This document shows, in pieces, positions 22,651-36,100 of a stretch of DNA of 64,000 bases. Source of the stretch: Rapana venosa (taxonomy: Eukaryota; Mollusca; Gastropoda; Neogastropoda; Muricidae); the NCBI GenBank assembly GCA_028751875.1, contig CM054145.1, positions 41,424,616 through 41,488,615 of the forward strand. Reading direction: 5' to 3'. The number at the start of each line of letters is the position of its first letter. The stretch's first letter is position 1. Below the pieces are notes generated by a model. The model had not been told where the DNA came from and made no database searches. It saw only the letters and a list, made by a program, of their open reading frames with translations. The translations under genes were made by a program, and so were the position numbers.

Positions 22651-23792
22651 AAAAGATTTTTAATATATAAACATATTCACATCAAAATGAAAAATGCTTT
22701 TATAAACAAAATTAATCAGAAGAGTAAAGCAGATTGAACTTGGAAGCCATACTTGTTTATGCAGCTGCCATCTTGCCCATTGTTCATTATCACTGTTTGT
22801 TTCATGGGGTTGCTAATTTTTACCTTTAAATTCATACCCTGGTACAGAACAGCAAAATGGAATGATCTCTCATCTTACAATCACTTCCTCAGTCTTTTCT
22901 ACCACAGGTCCTTTTCCCCTTCTTCTCAAATGCAAGCCATTAAGTTGCCAACTTTCTTCTTTTTTATCACTAAATATAACTCTTTAACAAAATAAAAGCT
23001 TTCTTTCTTAAATAAACTTGCCAGCAGCAACAGACCTGATTTCTGCCGCGATCTAACTCCAAGCTTGAGGCAATGGGGCACTGCTGTCACACTTCAGGCA
23101 ATGTGTTTCAGATCGTGAGCCTGGCAAAACAAAAAGCCCATCCCTCTGGCACCAGGCTGTAGACTGCAAGCTGGGTTACTCTGCTATGATAGGTGGATGA
23201 GATTTTATGGGAGTGTTCACAGATACAGGACCTTAGTGGATTATGGTCTTAATCCAAGGACTTAGTACTTGAGAATCAAATTAAAATCAATGGTTTTTCT
23301 TTTTTTTTTAATCAAAATTAATGTTAATAATCAGTTTCTAAGGAATACATAGACCAGCTCTGGAAACGAAATGCAAACTCGTGGTCAAATGAGGGGAACA
23401 AAGAGGAGCATACTTGTGTAAAATGATTGACTTGGCGCTCTACAGGACTCACTTCTCACTCCAGTCTTATTTTCTACTTTTATCGGTGTTCTATATCAAC
23501 AACAACAAAACACTAATATTTTTAAACAATGCAAATGTCATTCTAATATTGAAATGACCTTGCAATATAGTTCAATACCTTTTAAACACAAACACACACA
23601 CACACAGAAGGAGAGAGTGATAATGTTACATAGCCCAGTTATTGGGTTTCTTTAAAGTAGTTTTCCCAATGTTGCAATTTTATGTGATACAATACACAGA
23701 GAACCATAAAAGAAAATGATACAAAGCAAGAATACCCCCCAAAAATCATTTAATCCCCCTTCTTTGTACCACCCTCTTTTGAAGCTGATGGC

Positions 23793-23991
23793 ATGAGGTC
23801 AGAACAATAATTATGAGGTCAGCAGAACATGAGGTCAGAACAATAATTATGAGGTCAGCAGAACAACATACTGTCTGAACAACATGACATCAGAACCACA
23901 TAAGGTCAGAACGACATGAGGCCACAACAACATAAGGTCAGAACAACTCATGGTCAGACCAACACGTGGTCAGAACAACCTGTCATCAGAA
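23793..23991. repeat. degenerate short-period tandem repeat (gaggtcagaacaa units)
   Basis: About a dozen imperfect units of about 16-18 bp, plus a higher-order duplication of aataattatgaggtcagcag. No coding potential. Confidence 0.75.
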
Positions 23992-23999
23992 GATATGCA

Positions 24000-24160
24000 G
24001 GAGACAGGATGGCCTGGTGGTCACAGTATTTTGCATTGTGCTTTCGATTTGCTGCTTAGGTTCAAAGCATTTTGCATTGTGCTTTCGATTGCCGCTTGGG
24101 TTCAAATCCTGTTCAAAGGAACTTTTCCCCTAGAGTCAACATCAAGTGAAGTCAAGTCAA
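24000..24160 (+). repeat. SINE family A fragment with internal 45-bp duplication
   Basis: The head acaggatggcctggtggtca is followed by gcattttgcattgtgctttc, which occurs twice (about 24030 and 24070). It then continues with the family A sequence ttttcccctagagtcaacat. Confidence 0.65.
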
Positions 24161-24289
24161 AAACACTTTAATCATCCCATGAAGGGCAATTGCAATACTG
24201 ACAGGCACATTGATACCTATAATTATCTCACAAGACACAAGAAAATTACATTTCAGATTGTTATAAACATTCCAAGATAGCTTTACAAA

Positions 24290-24805
24290 AAATTATACAC
24301 AAACCCAGGTGCGCGCACACACACACGCACCGCGTACACACACACACAGGATGTAGGAATACAATGTTGTAAAAACCATTGATTGGAAAAGAATATAAAC
24401 TTTTTTTTTACGCGTGCACGGACGCACTCACACACACGCGCACACCCATACACGCGCACACCCATACACACACACACCAATATATGAACACACAACAATA
24501 TATGAACACAGTTTTATTACACATACACACACACGTGCACCCGCACACCATAATGACCATTGTCTACGCACACCCATACACACACACACACCAATATATG
24601 AACACACACCAATATATGAACACAGTTTTATTACACATACACACACACACGTGCACCCCCACACCATAATGACCTTTGTCTAGTAAAGACATAAACTTAC
24701 ACACACACACACACACAATTTAGAAATCATTCTTGAAAGCCAAAAGCAAGATACAGGAGTACTTATTTTCATTACCACACACACACACACACACGCACTT
24801 GACAA
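24290..24805. repeat. CA-rich array with ~125-bp tandem duplication
   Basis: CA repeats interrupted by the block caatatatgaacaca, gttttattacacatacacac and caccataatgacc. The whole block occurs twice (about 24470-24565 and 24590-24680). Confidence 0.85.
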
Positions 24806-24989
24806 TCAGGGAGGTATATCAGAGAATGTAAAACTGGTCAATGATGTTTTGAATTTAGAATTCGAATGACTACTGGAACGAAAGAATTTCTTTTTCTATT
24901 TGTTTTACTGTTGGAGCACCGAAAGTGGCGTCCGGAAGGCAATAACTGAAATTCCGAAGACAAAGCATGGGATGGATCAGCCAAGATGG

Positions 24990-25490
24990 CAGTCGCTTTG
25001 CACACAAGCTACTGATCCCAGTATGGCTTGAGATCTCTTTGTTCTTCTCCAGTTATTTTTGAGCAGATTCTAACAATTCTCCAAAGACTATTCTTGTTTT
25101 TAACACTAAGGTTGTTGTACCAACAGATGGAAGCAAAACTTAGAACACTTTCTATGTAGGGCTTGCAGAACAAAGAAAGAATCTTTTTGTCAACAAAAAA
25201 TGAGTTAAGCTTTCTCAGAAAATACATACGTTGTTGTCCCTTTTTGACAATAGCGTCAGTGTTAGCATCTCATGTTAATTTGTGATCAAAAATAGTTCCC
25301 AGATACTTGTACTTGAAACATTTTCAACCTCTTGACTATGGATGATAACATGCTCAGAAGTGTGACCCGATCTTCTGAAATCGATAGGAAGATCTTTAGT
25401 TTTAGAAACATTTAGCTCCAGATATGCCTCATCACATTTTGACCCCATGTCATTGATTGTGACCACATGTTCCCACCAGTGTCATGTTGA
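24990..25490 (-). mobile_element. decayed LINE reverse-transcriptase C-terminal fragment
   Basis: Minus-strand translation gives LELNVSKTKDLPIDFRRSGH (about 25425-25370) and, after a gap, MYFLRKLNSFFVDKK, LSLFCKPYIESVLSF and NLSVKNKNSLWRIVRICSKI (25227-25040). This is the thumb and post-RT region found in CR1/L2-like LINEs, where LNxxKTKExxxDFR and FLRKL precede a YxSxxxS-like segment. It is 5' truncated with frameshifts and has no YXDD motif. Confidence 0.75.
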
Positions 25491-25546
25491 CTACAGGTTG
25501 TTGTGACAATATGCTCTGACAAGGATGATTGAAATTCCAACTCTTC

Positions 25547-25550
<4 letters not shown>

Positions 25551-25582
<32 letters not shown>
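25551..25582. repeat. (GA)16 microsatellite
   Basis: Uninterrupted GA repeat. The 25583-26320 stretch after it shows no recognised feature. Confidence 0.9.
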
Positions 25583-25589
<7 letters not shown>

Positions 25590-26325
25590 TGTGAATACCT
25601 TATGTAAATACCCTAATAAATCACAGAGAACATGTGGTCACAATGACAAGATCCCACTTGGTGCATCAGTGACCAATGGGTTTGGTTTGATTATAACAAA
25701 GTCCCAGCAGAACTATCTGCTTTAGGGACTATACCATCAACCACCCAGTAATACCTGCCTTGAAACTGTCTTTATGGCCTCAACCCACCTGTACTACAGA
25801 GTACTTGTCCCAAAAATTGTTTGTTTATTTTTTTTTTAGTATAAAAAAATGCACTGTGTATTTATTATTTTGGGGGTGTTTTTTTTGTTTTTTGTCAAGG
25901 ACAGAACAATAGCAGGTAGTCATGGGAAAGTTGGAAATAATCATCAAATGAGGATTGCTTGTGCTCTTACAGGTTTGACCTTGTGCATGCATAGTGTGGT
26001 TAAAAAGCTAACAAACAACAAAGGACTGAAGGGGTTCAGGGTTTTCGGAAAAACCCCCAAAGAAAGCTACCAAATTTGTGCAAAATCACATGAGTTTTGA
26101 GTCAGAGGCTAGTCTTTCACAAAAAGTGTTGTTAAAAAAAAAAGTGGATGCATTAGTACATGCAGTATAAATGCAAGAGTGTTATAGGAAAATAGAAGGA
26201 AAAGTAGCAAAAATTAAGGGTGGTATGTAGCTGTTATTACGTTTTTATTTTTAGTATTTGACCGTTCATTTTCTGATTCGTATTTTTGGTAAAACCCAAG
26301 GGGAAGCACTCTTCTCAACAAACGC

Positions 26326-26355
26326 ATGGCCGACGAGGATCTACCGTGGGTGTGA
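26326..26355 (+). other. possible upstream ORF in the TFIP11 5' leader
   Basis: ATG GCC GAC GAG GAT begins a nine-codon ORF ending in TGA at 26353-26355, 21 bp before the inferred TFIP11 ATG and in a different frame. The start context has G at +4 but C at -3. It matters only if transcription starts upstream of 26326, which the sequence does not show. Confidence 0.3.
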
Positions 26356-26376
26356 TAGCAGTAGTAAACATTCACT

Positions 26377-26901
26377 ATGTCTTCTCCTGAAGTAGAAAGA
26401 TTCGAAGTCACCGACGATGATATTAGTCGTTTGTTTGACACCGGCGGCCGTCGTCACCGGCAAACAAAGAACCAAGCGACGTACGGTAAGTCATGGTTAG
26501 TTTCTAAAGGCCAGTGTATTGACCAAACTCAAAGAGCTAGAGGGAGAGAGCTACAGAGTCAGTGACTGAGTGAGTTTCTGTTGAAGATGGGATCTAGTCA
26601 GTTGTTGTTTTAATTTTATTACGAGGGCTGTGTGTGTGTGTGTGTACGCGCGCACGCGCGCGTGTGTGCGCGTGTTCGCGTGTGCAATTGGAACTCAGAC
26701 TGTATAATTCTCTCTGTTTAAAAAAGAAAAAAAAATTTATATGGAGGATAATATTAATGGAATAAACACTTATGTGCTTTTTTACACCCAGTCCCCGTGT
26801 GTATTCGGTTTTGTAAATTCTGTCATCTGTTCCCACCAGCACACAATGGCCTACTCTTACGAAAAGCGGAACAGGATTTAACGTGTGCGCAAGATGTTCT
26901 C

Positions 26902-26933
<32 letters not shown>

Positions 26934-27393
26934 TGAATCTTTGAAAAAAAAAGTTTGATGACCATTGACTTCAACCCAATGGGTTCATGAAGTCATGGGA
27001 CCGAATTTTGTCAGAGGCGTCTGGTGAATTGGGGGGTGGGGGGGTGGGGGGTGGGTATTGTCTTCTAGATCAACATATATTATAATGGTGATAAATGACA
27101 TCAAATAAGTGCAGACCTCCCAGTGCCCTAATTTCCTTCATGTACAACATAAAGAAGACAAATATATGCATAAAGGATCCCATGTAATACATGTCAGTGT
27201 CTGATGGGTTAGAAAAACACGAACATACTCAGCATGCATCCGATAAAAAAAAAAGTTAGCAGCTCTGAAGTTGAAATGTTTTGGCTGAGGCCAATGGGGA
27301 GACCTGCTGCAGAGTTACAAGCAAAAGATCAGGCACTATGCACCCCACCCAGTAACTAAGTGAATGCACAGACAGACAGACAGACAGACAGAC

Positions 27394-27446
<53 letters not shown>

Positions 27447-28532
27447 AAGAGAGACAGAGAGAGTGAGCAATGACAGTTCTACAGACTACATTTGTTGCAT
27501 TATCTTAAGTGGCAGGCTCAGGAAACAATAGTGTTCTGTTTTTGTCAGTTCCTGGTTCACACAGGTTAAAAGGGAATGATATTAAGTATTATATTGATTT
27601 GATGTTTTGACAGGTATCTGGGCAGATGACAGCGATGAAGAGGGTTCCAGAGCAGGATTTGGTGGTCGCCAGAAGAAATCTCAGGACTATACATCAGGCA
27701 TCAACTTTGTCAGTGGTGGCTTCAAGAAATCTGCCAAAGCAGAAGCAGAGGAAGCTGAAAACAGATTGATGGTAATGTTAGCAAAATGTTTACCCAGTTG
27801 TTATATATTTAAAAAGAAAAATAATTTTTTTTAATCAAATTTTTTACAAGTAATTTTGAAATGTAAAACTTTACCAGTATGTGAACAAAGGAACTGGATC
27901 ACAAGCTTTCAGTCTCATTACAGAGTCTCTGTCAGATGGGAGAACTGGAAGTGATTTTCATCCAGAGATTTTTTAAGACTATCTCCTGCCTTAGGTTACT
28001 TGGGCATTGCTCTGTGCTTGCTGAGAAGCTGATGACTTGTCTCTCTGTTCAAAGCAGGAGCTTAGGGTGACATTTTATTTATTTATTAGCATGATGTCTA
28101 ATGTTTCTATGTTTTGTGTTGTCCATGATGCTTTAAGCAGCTAGTGTAACATTTTTTTTCTCACAGTCATAAATTTCAGAGGCCAAGATTTTTGTGTTTC
28201 CATGATTTTCTGTGCGGAGTCTCAGCAATGTTTTTTCTTCAGTGTTGTTAGGATTTTTAAGTAGAGGTAAATAGCAGTGGGTGATGTAATCAGTAGATAA
28301 CTAAAATGCCAGCCTAAAGTAGTATCAGATTTGAAAGCAGAAGTTACCCACAGTTTAGAATGAGGATAGAAAATATTCAAAACCAGACAAGATGGTGGAT
28401 CAGTGCTCTAGAGGTTACGCGCCTGCCTAGAAAGCGAAAAGTCCGGGTCGGAAGTGTGTGGTGGTTCGAATCCTGTTTGGGCCCAAAACTTTTCCCCCAT
28501 CCATCAGACCATGAGTGGTGGTCTGGGCACTA

Positions 28533-28563
<31 letters not shown>

Positions 28564-29262
28564 CATGTGTTACACATAATTATTTAGTGCATGTAAAAGA
28601 ACCCACAGCAACAAGAGAGTTGTATAGGGAAATAAATACAGTTGCAGACAGGAAAAAGAAAAAAAAAAGGTGGCGCTGCTCTTGTGGCGACGTGCTCTTC
28701 CCGGGAAGAGCAGCCCGAATTTCACGCAATCTGCCGTGACTTAAAGTGGTATAAAATAAAATAAAAATGAAATGAAAATAAAGATTATACAGAAACAGTT
28801 AACATTAAAAAAATCATAGCTAATGAAGCAGTTCATGAACAATTTAACACATACTTAACATTGATAAAGTAAAAGCAATAATGGATCTTTGCCTTTAGAA
28901 GACAATAACAGAAAATGTTTTTACCAACAACAAAAAAGAGAAGGCATACAATGTTACAGACTTTATCAGTTTATGCAATCTTATTACTTATAAGAGATTA
29001 TTAGATTCTGCAGTCTTCCAAAATTACACTGTCAACAAAGTACGTCTCTCTCACTCATGTGACATTTACAGGCAGCACAACATTTTGTTGTAATCTAGAA
29101 ACCTGTCTTTTTCATGTATTAATATGATTTGTTTTTCCTCCTTTCCATGCAGGACGTAGATGAGGAAGTTGGTTCATCCTCACAGTTCAGCAGACCGTCG
29201 CCACAAAAGAAGGGATCAGCCAAAGAGGGGATGCGATTCCTCAAGGGACACCGTGAAGACAG
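26377..29262 (+). CDS. TFIP11: TFIP11: N-terminal exons 1-3
   Basis: Exon 26377-26485 ([20 protein letters not shown]), exon 27614-27771 ([14 protein letters not shown], then [12 protein letters not shown]) and exon 29153-29262 ([12 protein letters not shown]). They encode the acidic N-terminal domain. Compared with human TFIP11 the extreme N-terminus is shorter and lacks its Asp run. The tail linker resembles the family's FxxGGxKSFxDF-like segment only weakly. Confidence 0.92.
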
Positions 29263-29568
29263 GTACTGTTCTATGCTTCGGCTTTTCTGGCCAGTTTTCT
29301 TGCTTTTTAAAATTTGAATTCAAATCTTCACAGATGCATGAAAGACAATGTTGAAATAATGATTTTGTAACTTTTTATTTTATAAAACTGTTTTGTGCTA
29401 TTCACTGTTTCCTGAGGTTGTGGAGTGACATTGTGCCATGGGCTAGTGCTTGATGACTGAATGTACAAAGTGTTTGTGGAACAGCGGCGATGCAGTTATT
29501 GTGAACCAGTCATGAGAAGTACTATAGCTGTCTCAACTTCACTCATAGTTTACTTTGGATAGGCTCGC

Positions 29569-29600
<32 letters not shown>

Positions 29601-32600
29601 CATGTGTGTCTACTCATGTTTATTCTATTATGATTCAAGAGACAGCAGCCCTCCAGGTTATATATATATATATTTTTTTTTTATAATATATATTAAAAAT
29701 ACCTGATACAGATCTTTTCATGAATATTTCTAAGAGTTACATGTATCGATCCATCATGTATTATGTGTGGTGCATTTTCTGTCTGATAAGGAGACTGAAT
29801 TCAGTTGTAATTTGTCAGATTTCATAACGTTTGTTTGTGTGTTCTTGTCATTTGTAAATGTATTGGTAATATATATTTTTGTGCAATTGTTTTTGGTAGC
29901 CTTTTTTTAAAAATGAATCTAAGCCATTATTATGAGGTGTTTCAGTGTTTAAAGTCTTATTTTTGTCATTTAAAGATATTTACAGCAATGTTCAGTGATT
30001 ATAACAATTGGTGAGATGGTAATGAAAAGAATAAAAAGAGACAGAAGATTGTGTAGTGTCAGCTGATTGGGAGAGGGAGGGAGGTGTTTGTTTTCTTTAT
30101 AATTTTGTTTCATTTTATTTTGTTTTGTGTTATCTTATTTTACTTTGTGTTATTTTAAAAGATTTTATATTATGCATTTGAATTCATCTCATTTTAATTT
30201 GCTTTGTTGTTTTGTTACTTGGCTAGAATTCTGAGGTTCACCAATGGTAAGATTTTGCGAATGCGACCATTAATTTTTTCCCCCCATGAAGGTAACCGCT
30301 TTGCAACCTCAGGGATGGGTATGTTCATGTTTTCTGTAACCCATCAAACTTTGACATGAATCATGGAATCTTTAACGTGCATATTTGATCTTCTGCATGT
30401 GTATATACATGAAGGGAATTAAGGCACTGGCAGTTTTGCACTTGAAGTTGACGGGGGAGATTGTAAAAATCCCCACCCTTAATTCACCAGATGCTGCCAA
30501 GACTCAAACCCATGACTGCATGTACCCTTGGGATTAAACTTGAATGGTTGTCACCACTTGGCTATGGCATCCTTTATCTCATTTCAGATTAAACAGTTAT
30601 TAAATATGAATATGCTTTTTATTTGTTTATTTTTTTCTTCACAGGTCCTTTGGAAACTGGGAAAAGCACACACGTGGTATTGGACAGAAGCTTCTGGAAA
30701 AGGTAAGCGATAACTTCTCAGAAAGATAGATACTGGCAGTAACTCAGAAACAAGATCTCATAAACAAGATCTCAGACAGACAGATACCAGCACAGTCACT
30801 CCGAAACAAGATCTTAGAAACACAGATAACAGTAAGCTGTCATCATGATGCTTTCACAAAAATTCACACATGCTTTCTTTCTCCCCCACCTTCCTCTTTT
30901 CTCCACCTGTAGGGATGTAGAAGAAAGCTCTTTCTAACATGAATTGTATCCCTCCACTTTTTGTGTTAGATATTTTTTTAATTCAATTTTTTTTTTAATT
31001 GATCTCTAAGTTTCTGTTCCCCCTCCCCCTTTTTATCATTATTGTCTTTTTAAAAAAAAGTTTCCTGTCAATTTTTTCTTTCTTTTTCCAAACAACTATT
31101 AGAATCGTATCTCTTGTTGTTTAACTCCACCGCAACACAACCACTGCCATCATTTTGATCAGACACGACAAAGACACCAGCAAACTGTACGAACCGATGC
31201 CTGTTCTGTTCACTTTCAGATGGGCTACAGGCCAGGGGAGGGTCTGGGCAAAGAAGGTCAGGGAATCACAACTCCTGTGGAAGCGGTGAAGCGGAAAGGT
31301 CGGGCCACCATTGGGGCATACGGATCAGAAAGATCAGAACGGTCGCTGAAAGACTACCCTGTGGTGGATGAAGAAGCGGAAGAGGAAAAGAAATTTCAGG
31401 ACGAGTTGCAGCAGTGGAAGAGACAGCCAGAGGTAAGTAAAGTACGTTTTGCTCAGAGCCAAGAGTATAATTAACCGCTCGACTGCCCCTGCTGCCCGGA
31501 AATGTTCTGAGCCGAAATGTGTGCTCTATATGCCAACAACCTGGAACATTTCTGGGGAGTCTACAGTATATATACTGTCAGTGGGCAAAATGTGAGGATT
31601 ATTCTTCAAGTAGTTTCTGAGTTATAGGGACATGAACATAACAAGTGGTATATATGAATTTTTCTCCCGGCATATATTGTATGTTTGTCTGTTGTGTCTG
31701 ACGATGACCTCCAAAACAGCATCGGAGGCAGCTGCTGTTTTGGAAACTGGGCAGAAATTTGATTATATTGGAGATGCCTTGATATATAGGGTGTATGTGC
31801 ACTTTGCAGTGAAGGGGTTAAGAGAAAAAACCCAACATGCCTCCATTGCCGTGTTTCCATACTGGAGTTGGATGTGCTGGGCCTGAACAGCAGCACAATG
31901 CAGTTTCGCCCATTTGACAGAGAACGGTCACTGTCTGAGCATTTGACGAAGAAGTTTTTGATATTTTCTTAAGGAGTTTTGTTAATCATTATTTCATGTT
32001 CTGTTGGGCAAGCTGGTTCTGGCAGCATGAAGCACTTTTGCCATTGAGCTTGTGACCAGCTTTTCAACCTGTTACGTCTACTCTGTGTAATACTCTCTTC
32101 ATGCTGGTAATGCTGTTGTCAGCTAGTTGTGCTGTGTCATCGGTATAAAGGCCCTCTCTTCCAAAAGGCAGAATTTTTTTGGTATCTATTTATTTTTTCT
32201 TTTATTTTGAGGATAATGGAAGAAGCACTCATGTGCTTTTTTACATCCAGTGGGTTTGTATATGTGTGCAAGATGTTCTCTGTGTGTTAATAATAATAAT
32301 AATAATAATGTATGGAATTTATATAGCGCTGAATCTTGTAAAGCAACAAATCAAAGCGCTCAGATTTTATTTCATACCACTTTAAGTCACGGCAGATTTC
32401 TCTCCGTAAAATTCGGGCTGCTCTCCCCGGGGAGAGCGGGAGAACGCGTTGTCACTTAGCGCTGCGCCACCCTTTCACCCTTTTTTTTTTTTTCTGCAGC
32501 TGTATTTGTTTCCCTATCAGAGTGGCTTTTTTCTAAGAATTTTGCCAGGGACAACTCTCTTGTTGCCGTGGTTTTTTTTACGTGCGCTAAATAATTAGGT

Positions 32601-32610
32601 GTAACACACG

Positions 32611-32641
<31 letters not shown>

Positions 32642-33042
32642 TAGCGCCCAGACCACCACTCATGGTCTAATGGATGGGGGAAAAATTTCCGGTCCAAACG
32701 GGGTACGAACCGCCGCACACTTCAGACCCGGACTTTTCGCTTTCTAGACAGGCGCGTTACCTCTAGACCACCGATCCACCATGTGTTCACACATGAGCCT
32801 TCAGACTATCGTCTCATTTGGACTTGTTGGGGGAGCGAAGTTAGTACAGAGTAACGTCCCCTAAAAAGGGCCCTTTGGTGGTGGCTGGATCCCAGGCCGT
32901 CAGATCAGGAGCTCAACGCTCTAACCACTAGGCTATCCATCCCCCTTTTGTAGGATATTAAGTCAATGTGGGGAACACACACACACACACATACAACACA
33001 CACACACACACACACAACACACACACACACACACACACACAC

Positions 33043-33112
<70 letters not shown>

Positions 33113-36100
33113 TACAACACACAACACACTACTCACAAACAACAGTGATGTTGACAATATGTTGAAAAATGACCTGGATGATGATGTGTATATTTGCAGA
33201 GCAAAAAACAGAAACCGAAGTATGTGTACAAAACAGCCCAAGAACTCATCGACTCGGGTGCTAAGCAGAGGAAGAAGGCACCGGTGTCTGTTGGCCCCAA
33301 AGTGAAGGTCATCGACATGACGGGAAAAGAAAAGAGAGTGCTGTCAGGTATATATATTTTTATAATGTTTATTTATAACTTAGTGGGTTTGATTATTTTT
33401 TTTCCTTCAGCATGTGATAGTTGATATTTTCTCATTCCTCAGTTAAAGCTCTGAAGTTCATTGAAAAGGTTTTGTGTATGTGACTGTTTACCCACCCATG
33501 GAGGTAGCTGCATTCCAACTTTGGAGAGGATGTTTAAACATGACATCATAAATATTAATTAATAAATCAAATGTAACTCAGTCAGTTGGTAGTCTGCGCA
33601 CATAAATACACTACAAAACAACTCACTACCGTACAATATGGTACAGTACAGTTCAGAAATACAGTATCAGGGTTTGTCTACAATATCAGGGTTTGTTTGT
33701 TCATTAAGATTCTTAATGTAGGGGTAGGGGAGGTAGGGGGAAGAGGGTTGCCTGCCTTTCAAGGCCTTGAAAGTTTTTTTTAGTTTTTTTAAAATCAGAC
33801 ATTTGTTTGCAGGCTTACATTTCACTATTGCCTGGATTAGGTTTTTGTGAAATGTGAAATTGTTTTGGTTTGAGCTTGGAAAAATGTGTGACACAGAATT
33901 TTAAAGTCAGACTTTGTGTATTCACCATCAAATTGACGATTGCATTATGTATTACAACAGATTTACTGGCCTGTATTACTTTGCATGGACATGACAGCTG
34001 AGTTGCTGCCCTGTAGTTGTAACCAATCAATGGACAGTACGATATGTTGCTGCAGTCCATCTACCAGAAGTTCTGTATGAACCCTAAACATTTGTATATA
34101 TATATACAAGCATAATTTGCTTGAAGGGCCGTAAAAATGGAGGTTTTGAAGATTCCTTGCAAAAGTACTTAGAAATATATGTACAAAGTTTCTGTAGGAG
34201 CCTTGAATACAAAAGTATGTGTGAGTGAATATGTATGGTCCATTTTTTTGGTTATTTTTTTGCAGGTTATCATGCCATCGGCAAAGTGCATGACAAGCCA
34301 GACGAGGAAGAGGAGGTGGAGGTGGTGAAGGGGGGAGTGCGTGTCTTTGACATGCCGGAGCTGATCCACAACCTGAACCTGCTGGTGGACATGACTGAGG
34401 AAGACATCGTGCAGAACGAGAGAAGGTACAAGTCTGTCCATTTCTTCCCCTCTTTTATTTCTCTTTACTTCTTCTTCTCCTTCTCTGTCTGTCTCTGTCT
34501 GTGTTACTCTGTGTTTCCTCTCTCTATCTGACTCCATCTGTCGGTGTCTTTGTGTCTGTCTGTCCATCTGTCTGTCTGTTGGTCTTGCTGTCAGTCTGTG
34601 TCTGTGTGTGTGTGTGTGTCTCTCTGTCTCTGTCTCTCTCTCTGTATTTTTCTGTCTCTGTCTGTCTGTCTCTCTCTGTGTCTCTGTAGGTCTTTGTCTG
34701 TATGTCTAACTGTCTCTGTCTCTGGCTACATTCTTTTACTTTCATTTCTGAAGAAAGTTTCAAATTCTGTCTTTTTTGAGTTGTGGTCTCATGGTAACCT
34801 TAATCTTGAGTCTGTCATTTCTGTTGTTTATGCCTGTGGTAAGTTTGTCTGACTTCAGAATCAGAAGGTCCATGGGAGATGTGTTATCTGAGGTGCACGA
34901 CAGTAGTCTTCACTCTCTAGAGGGCATCTCTCACTCCTCTGAGCTTTGCAGCTTAGCTGTTTTTGGTATCAGTGAGGGGCTAAATAGATGGTGCTTGGTA
35001 TACCTAAAATCAGAAGATTCACTTGAACCTACACAAAATTGGCTAGCAGCAGTGCATTTCTTATTTTTTTGTTATGGACTTCACAGTGGCCTCAGACTGA
35101 TTGCTTTCAAGGCAATGTAGGGTCTGAGGAATGTAATGGAATAAAAGTGGATGTGAATGGGTAAGAATGTTTTGCACAGAAACTGTGGTATCCAATGTTT
35201 TAAAGATAACATTTTTAAAAAAAGGAACATTGACAAGTGTCGTGGTGTGTATGACTGTGACCAGATTACGATACAACGAGGATCGCCTGGTGAACCTGAA
35301 GTATGAAGAGGATCACCTGGATACTCAGTGTCGGCAGGAGGAGGAGCAGCTCAAGAAGCTGGCTTCACTGCTAGAAATTGTGAAAAGGTCAGTCTGAAAA
35401 CTTTTATTTTCATAGTCACATTCATGCATAGTTGTTCAGAGGGGAACAAAGAATGGGGTTGTCCATCTTATACATAATGAGACAAGAAACTTTCTTAGGG
35501 TAGTACATCGAACAGGAGTCTTGTGCATGTTCTGACTGCTATGTTGCAACATTTAAAAAGGAATCTGTACTGTATTGGGTCATTTAGCATTTATGTCACT
35601 ACTGATGAATTGGAAAGAATGCAGTTTACAGACTTTAAGTAAAAATTCCAGATAAGATCCTTTTTAATGGTTATATAAAAGTACATATTTTACATTTGAA
35701 AAATAGTGTATGTTCGGGCAGAATACTGCAATCCAAATGTTTTTTGATGTCATTTTTCTGATCTGCAAAATGGGACATTTTTCTTTGTCAGATACTCCAG
35801 CTCCAATAGTTGATAATCTCTGATGTTCATTATCTCTTCAACAGCTATCACTTATTTGCAGGAGACTTAAACTTTCAAGATTCCTGTCTGTGATCAGAGG
35901 AAATAACTACATTCAGGCCAGAATCAGTGATATTGCCTAAAACCATCATTTTTCAAGAGTTTGTGAGGTGATCTTATGTTAGAGCAAAGGTTCATCCTGC
36001 ATTGTTTTGTCATGAAAAGATCTGCAAATTGATTTGGGCATGTGAGAAGTAAAGAAGATATTTTTTCCTTATTGAAAGATATTTTAGTTATTTATATATA

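Noticed and set aside
24990..25490. Active reverse transcriptase gene
   Set aside because: It is 5' truncated, split by frameshifts and lacks the catalytic motif.
32966..33148. ORFs of THTHTH or CVCVCV repeats here and at 24379-24683, 37223-37494, 39545-39984 and 42422-42826
   Set aside because: These are translations of dinucleotide repeats in several frames.
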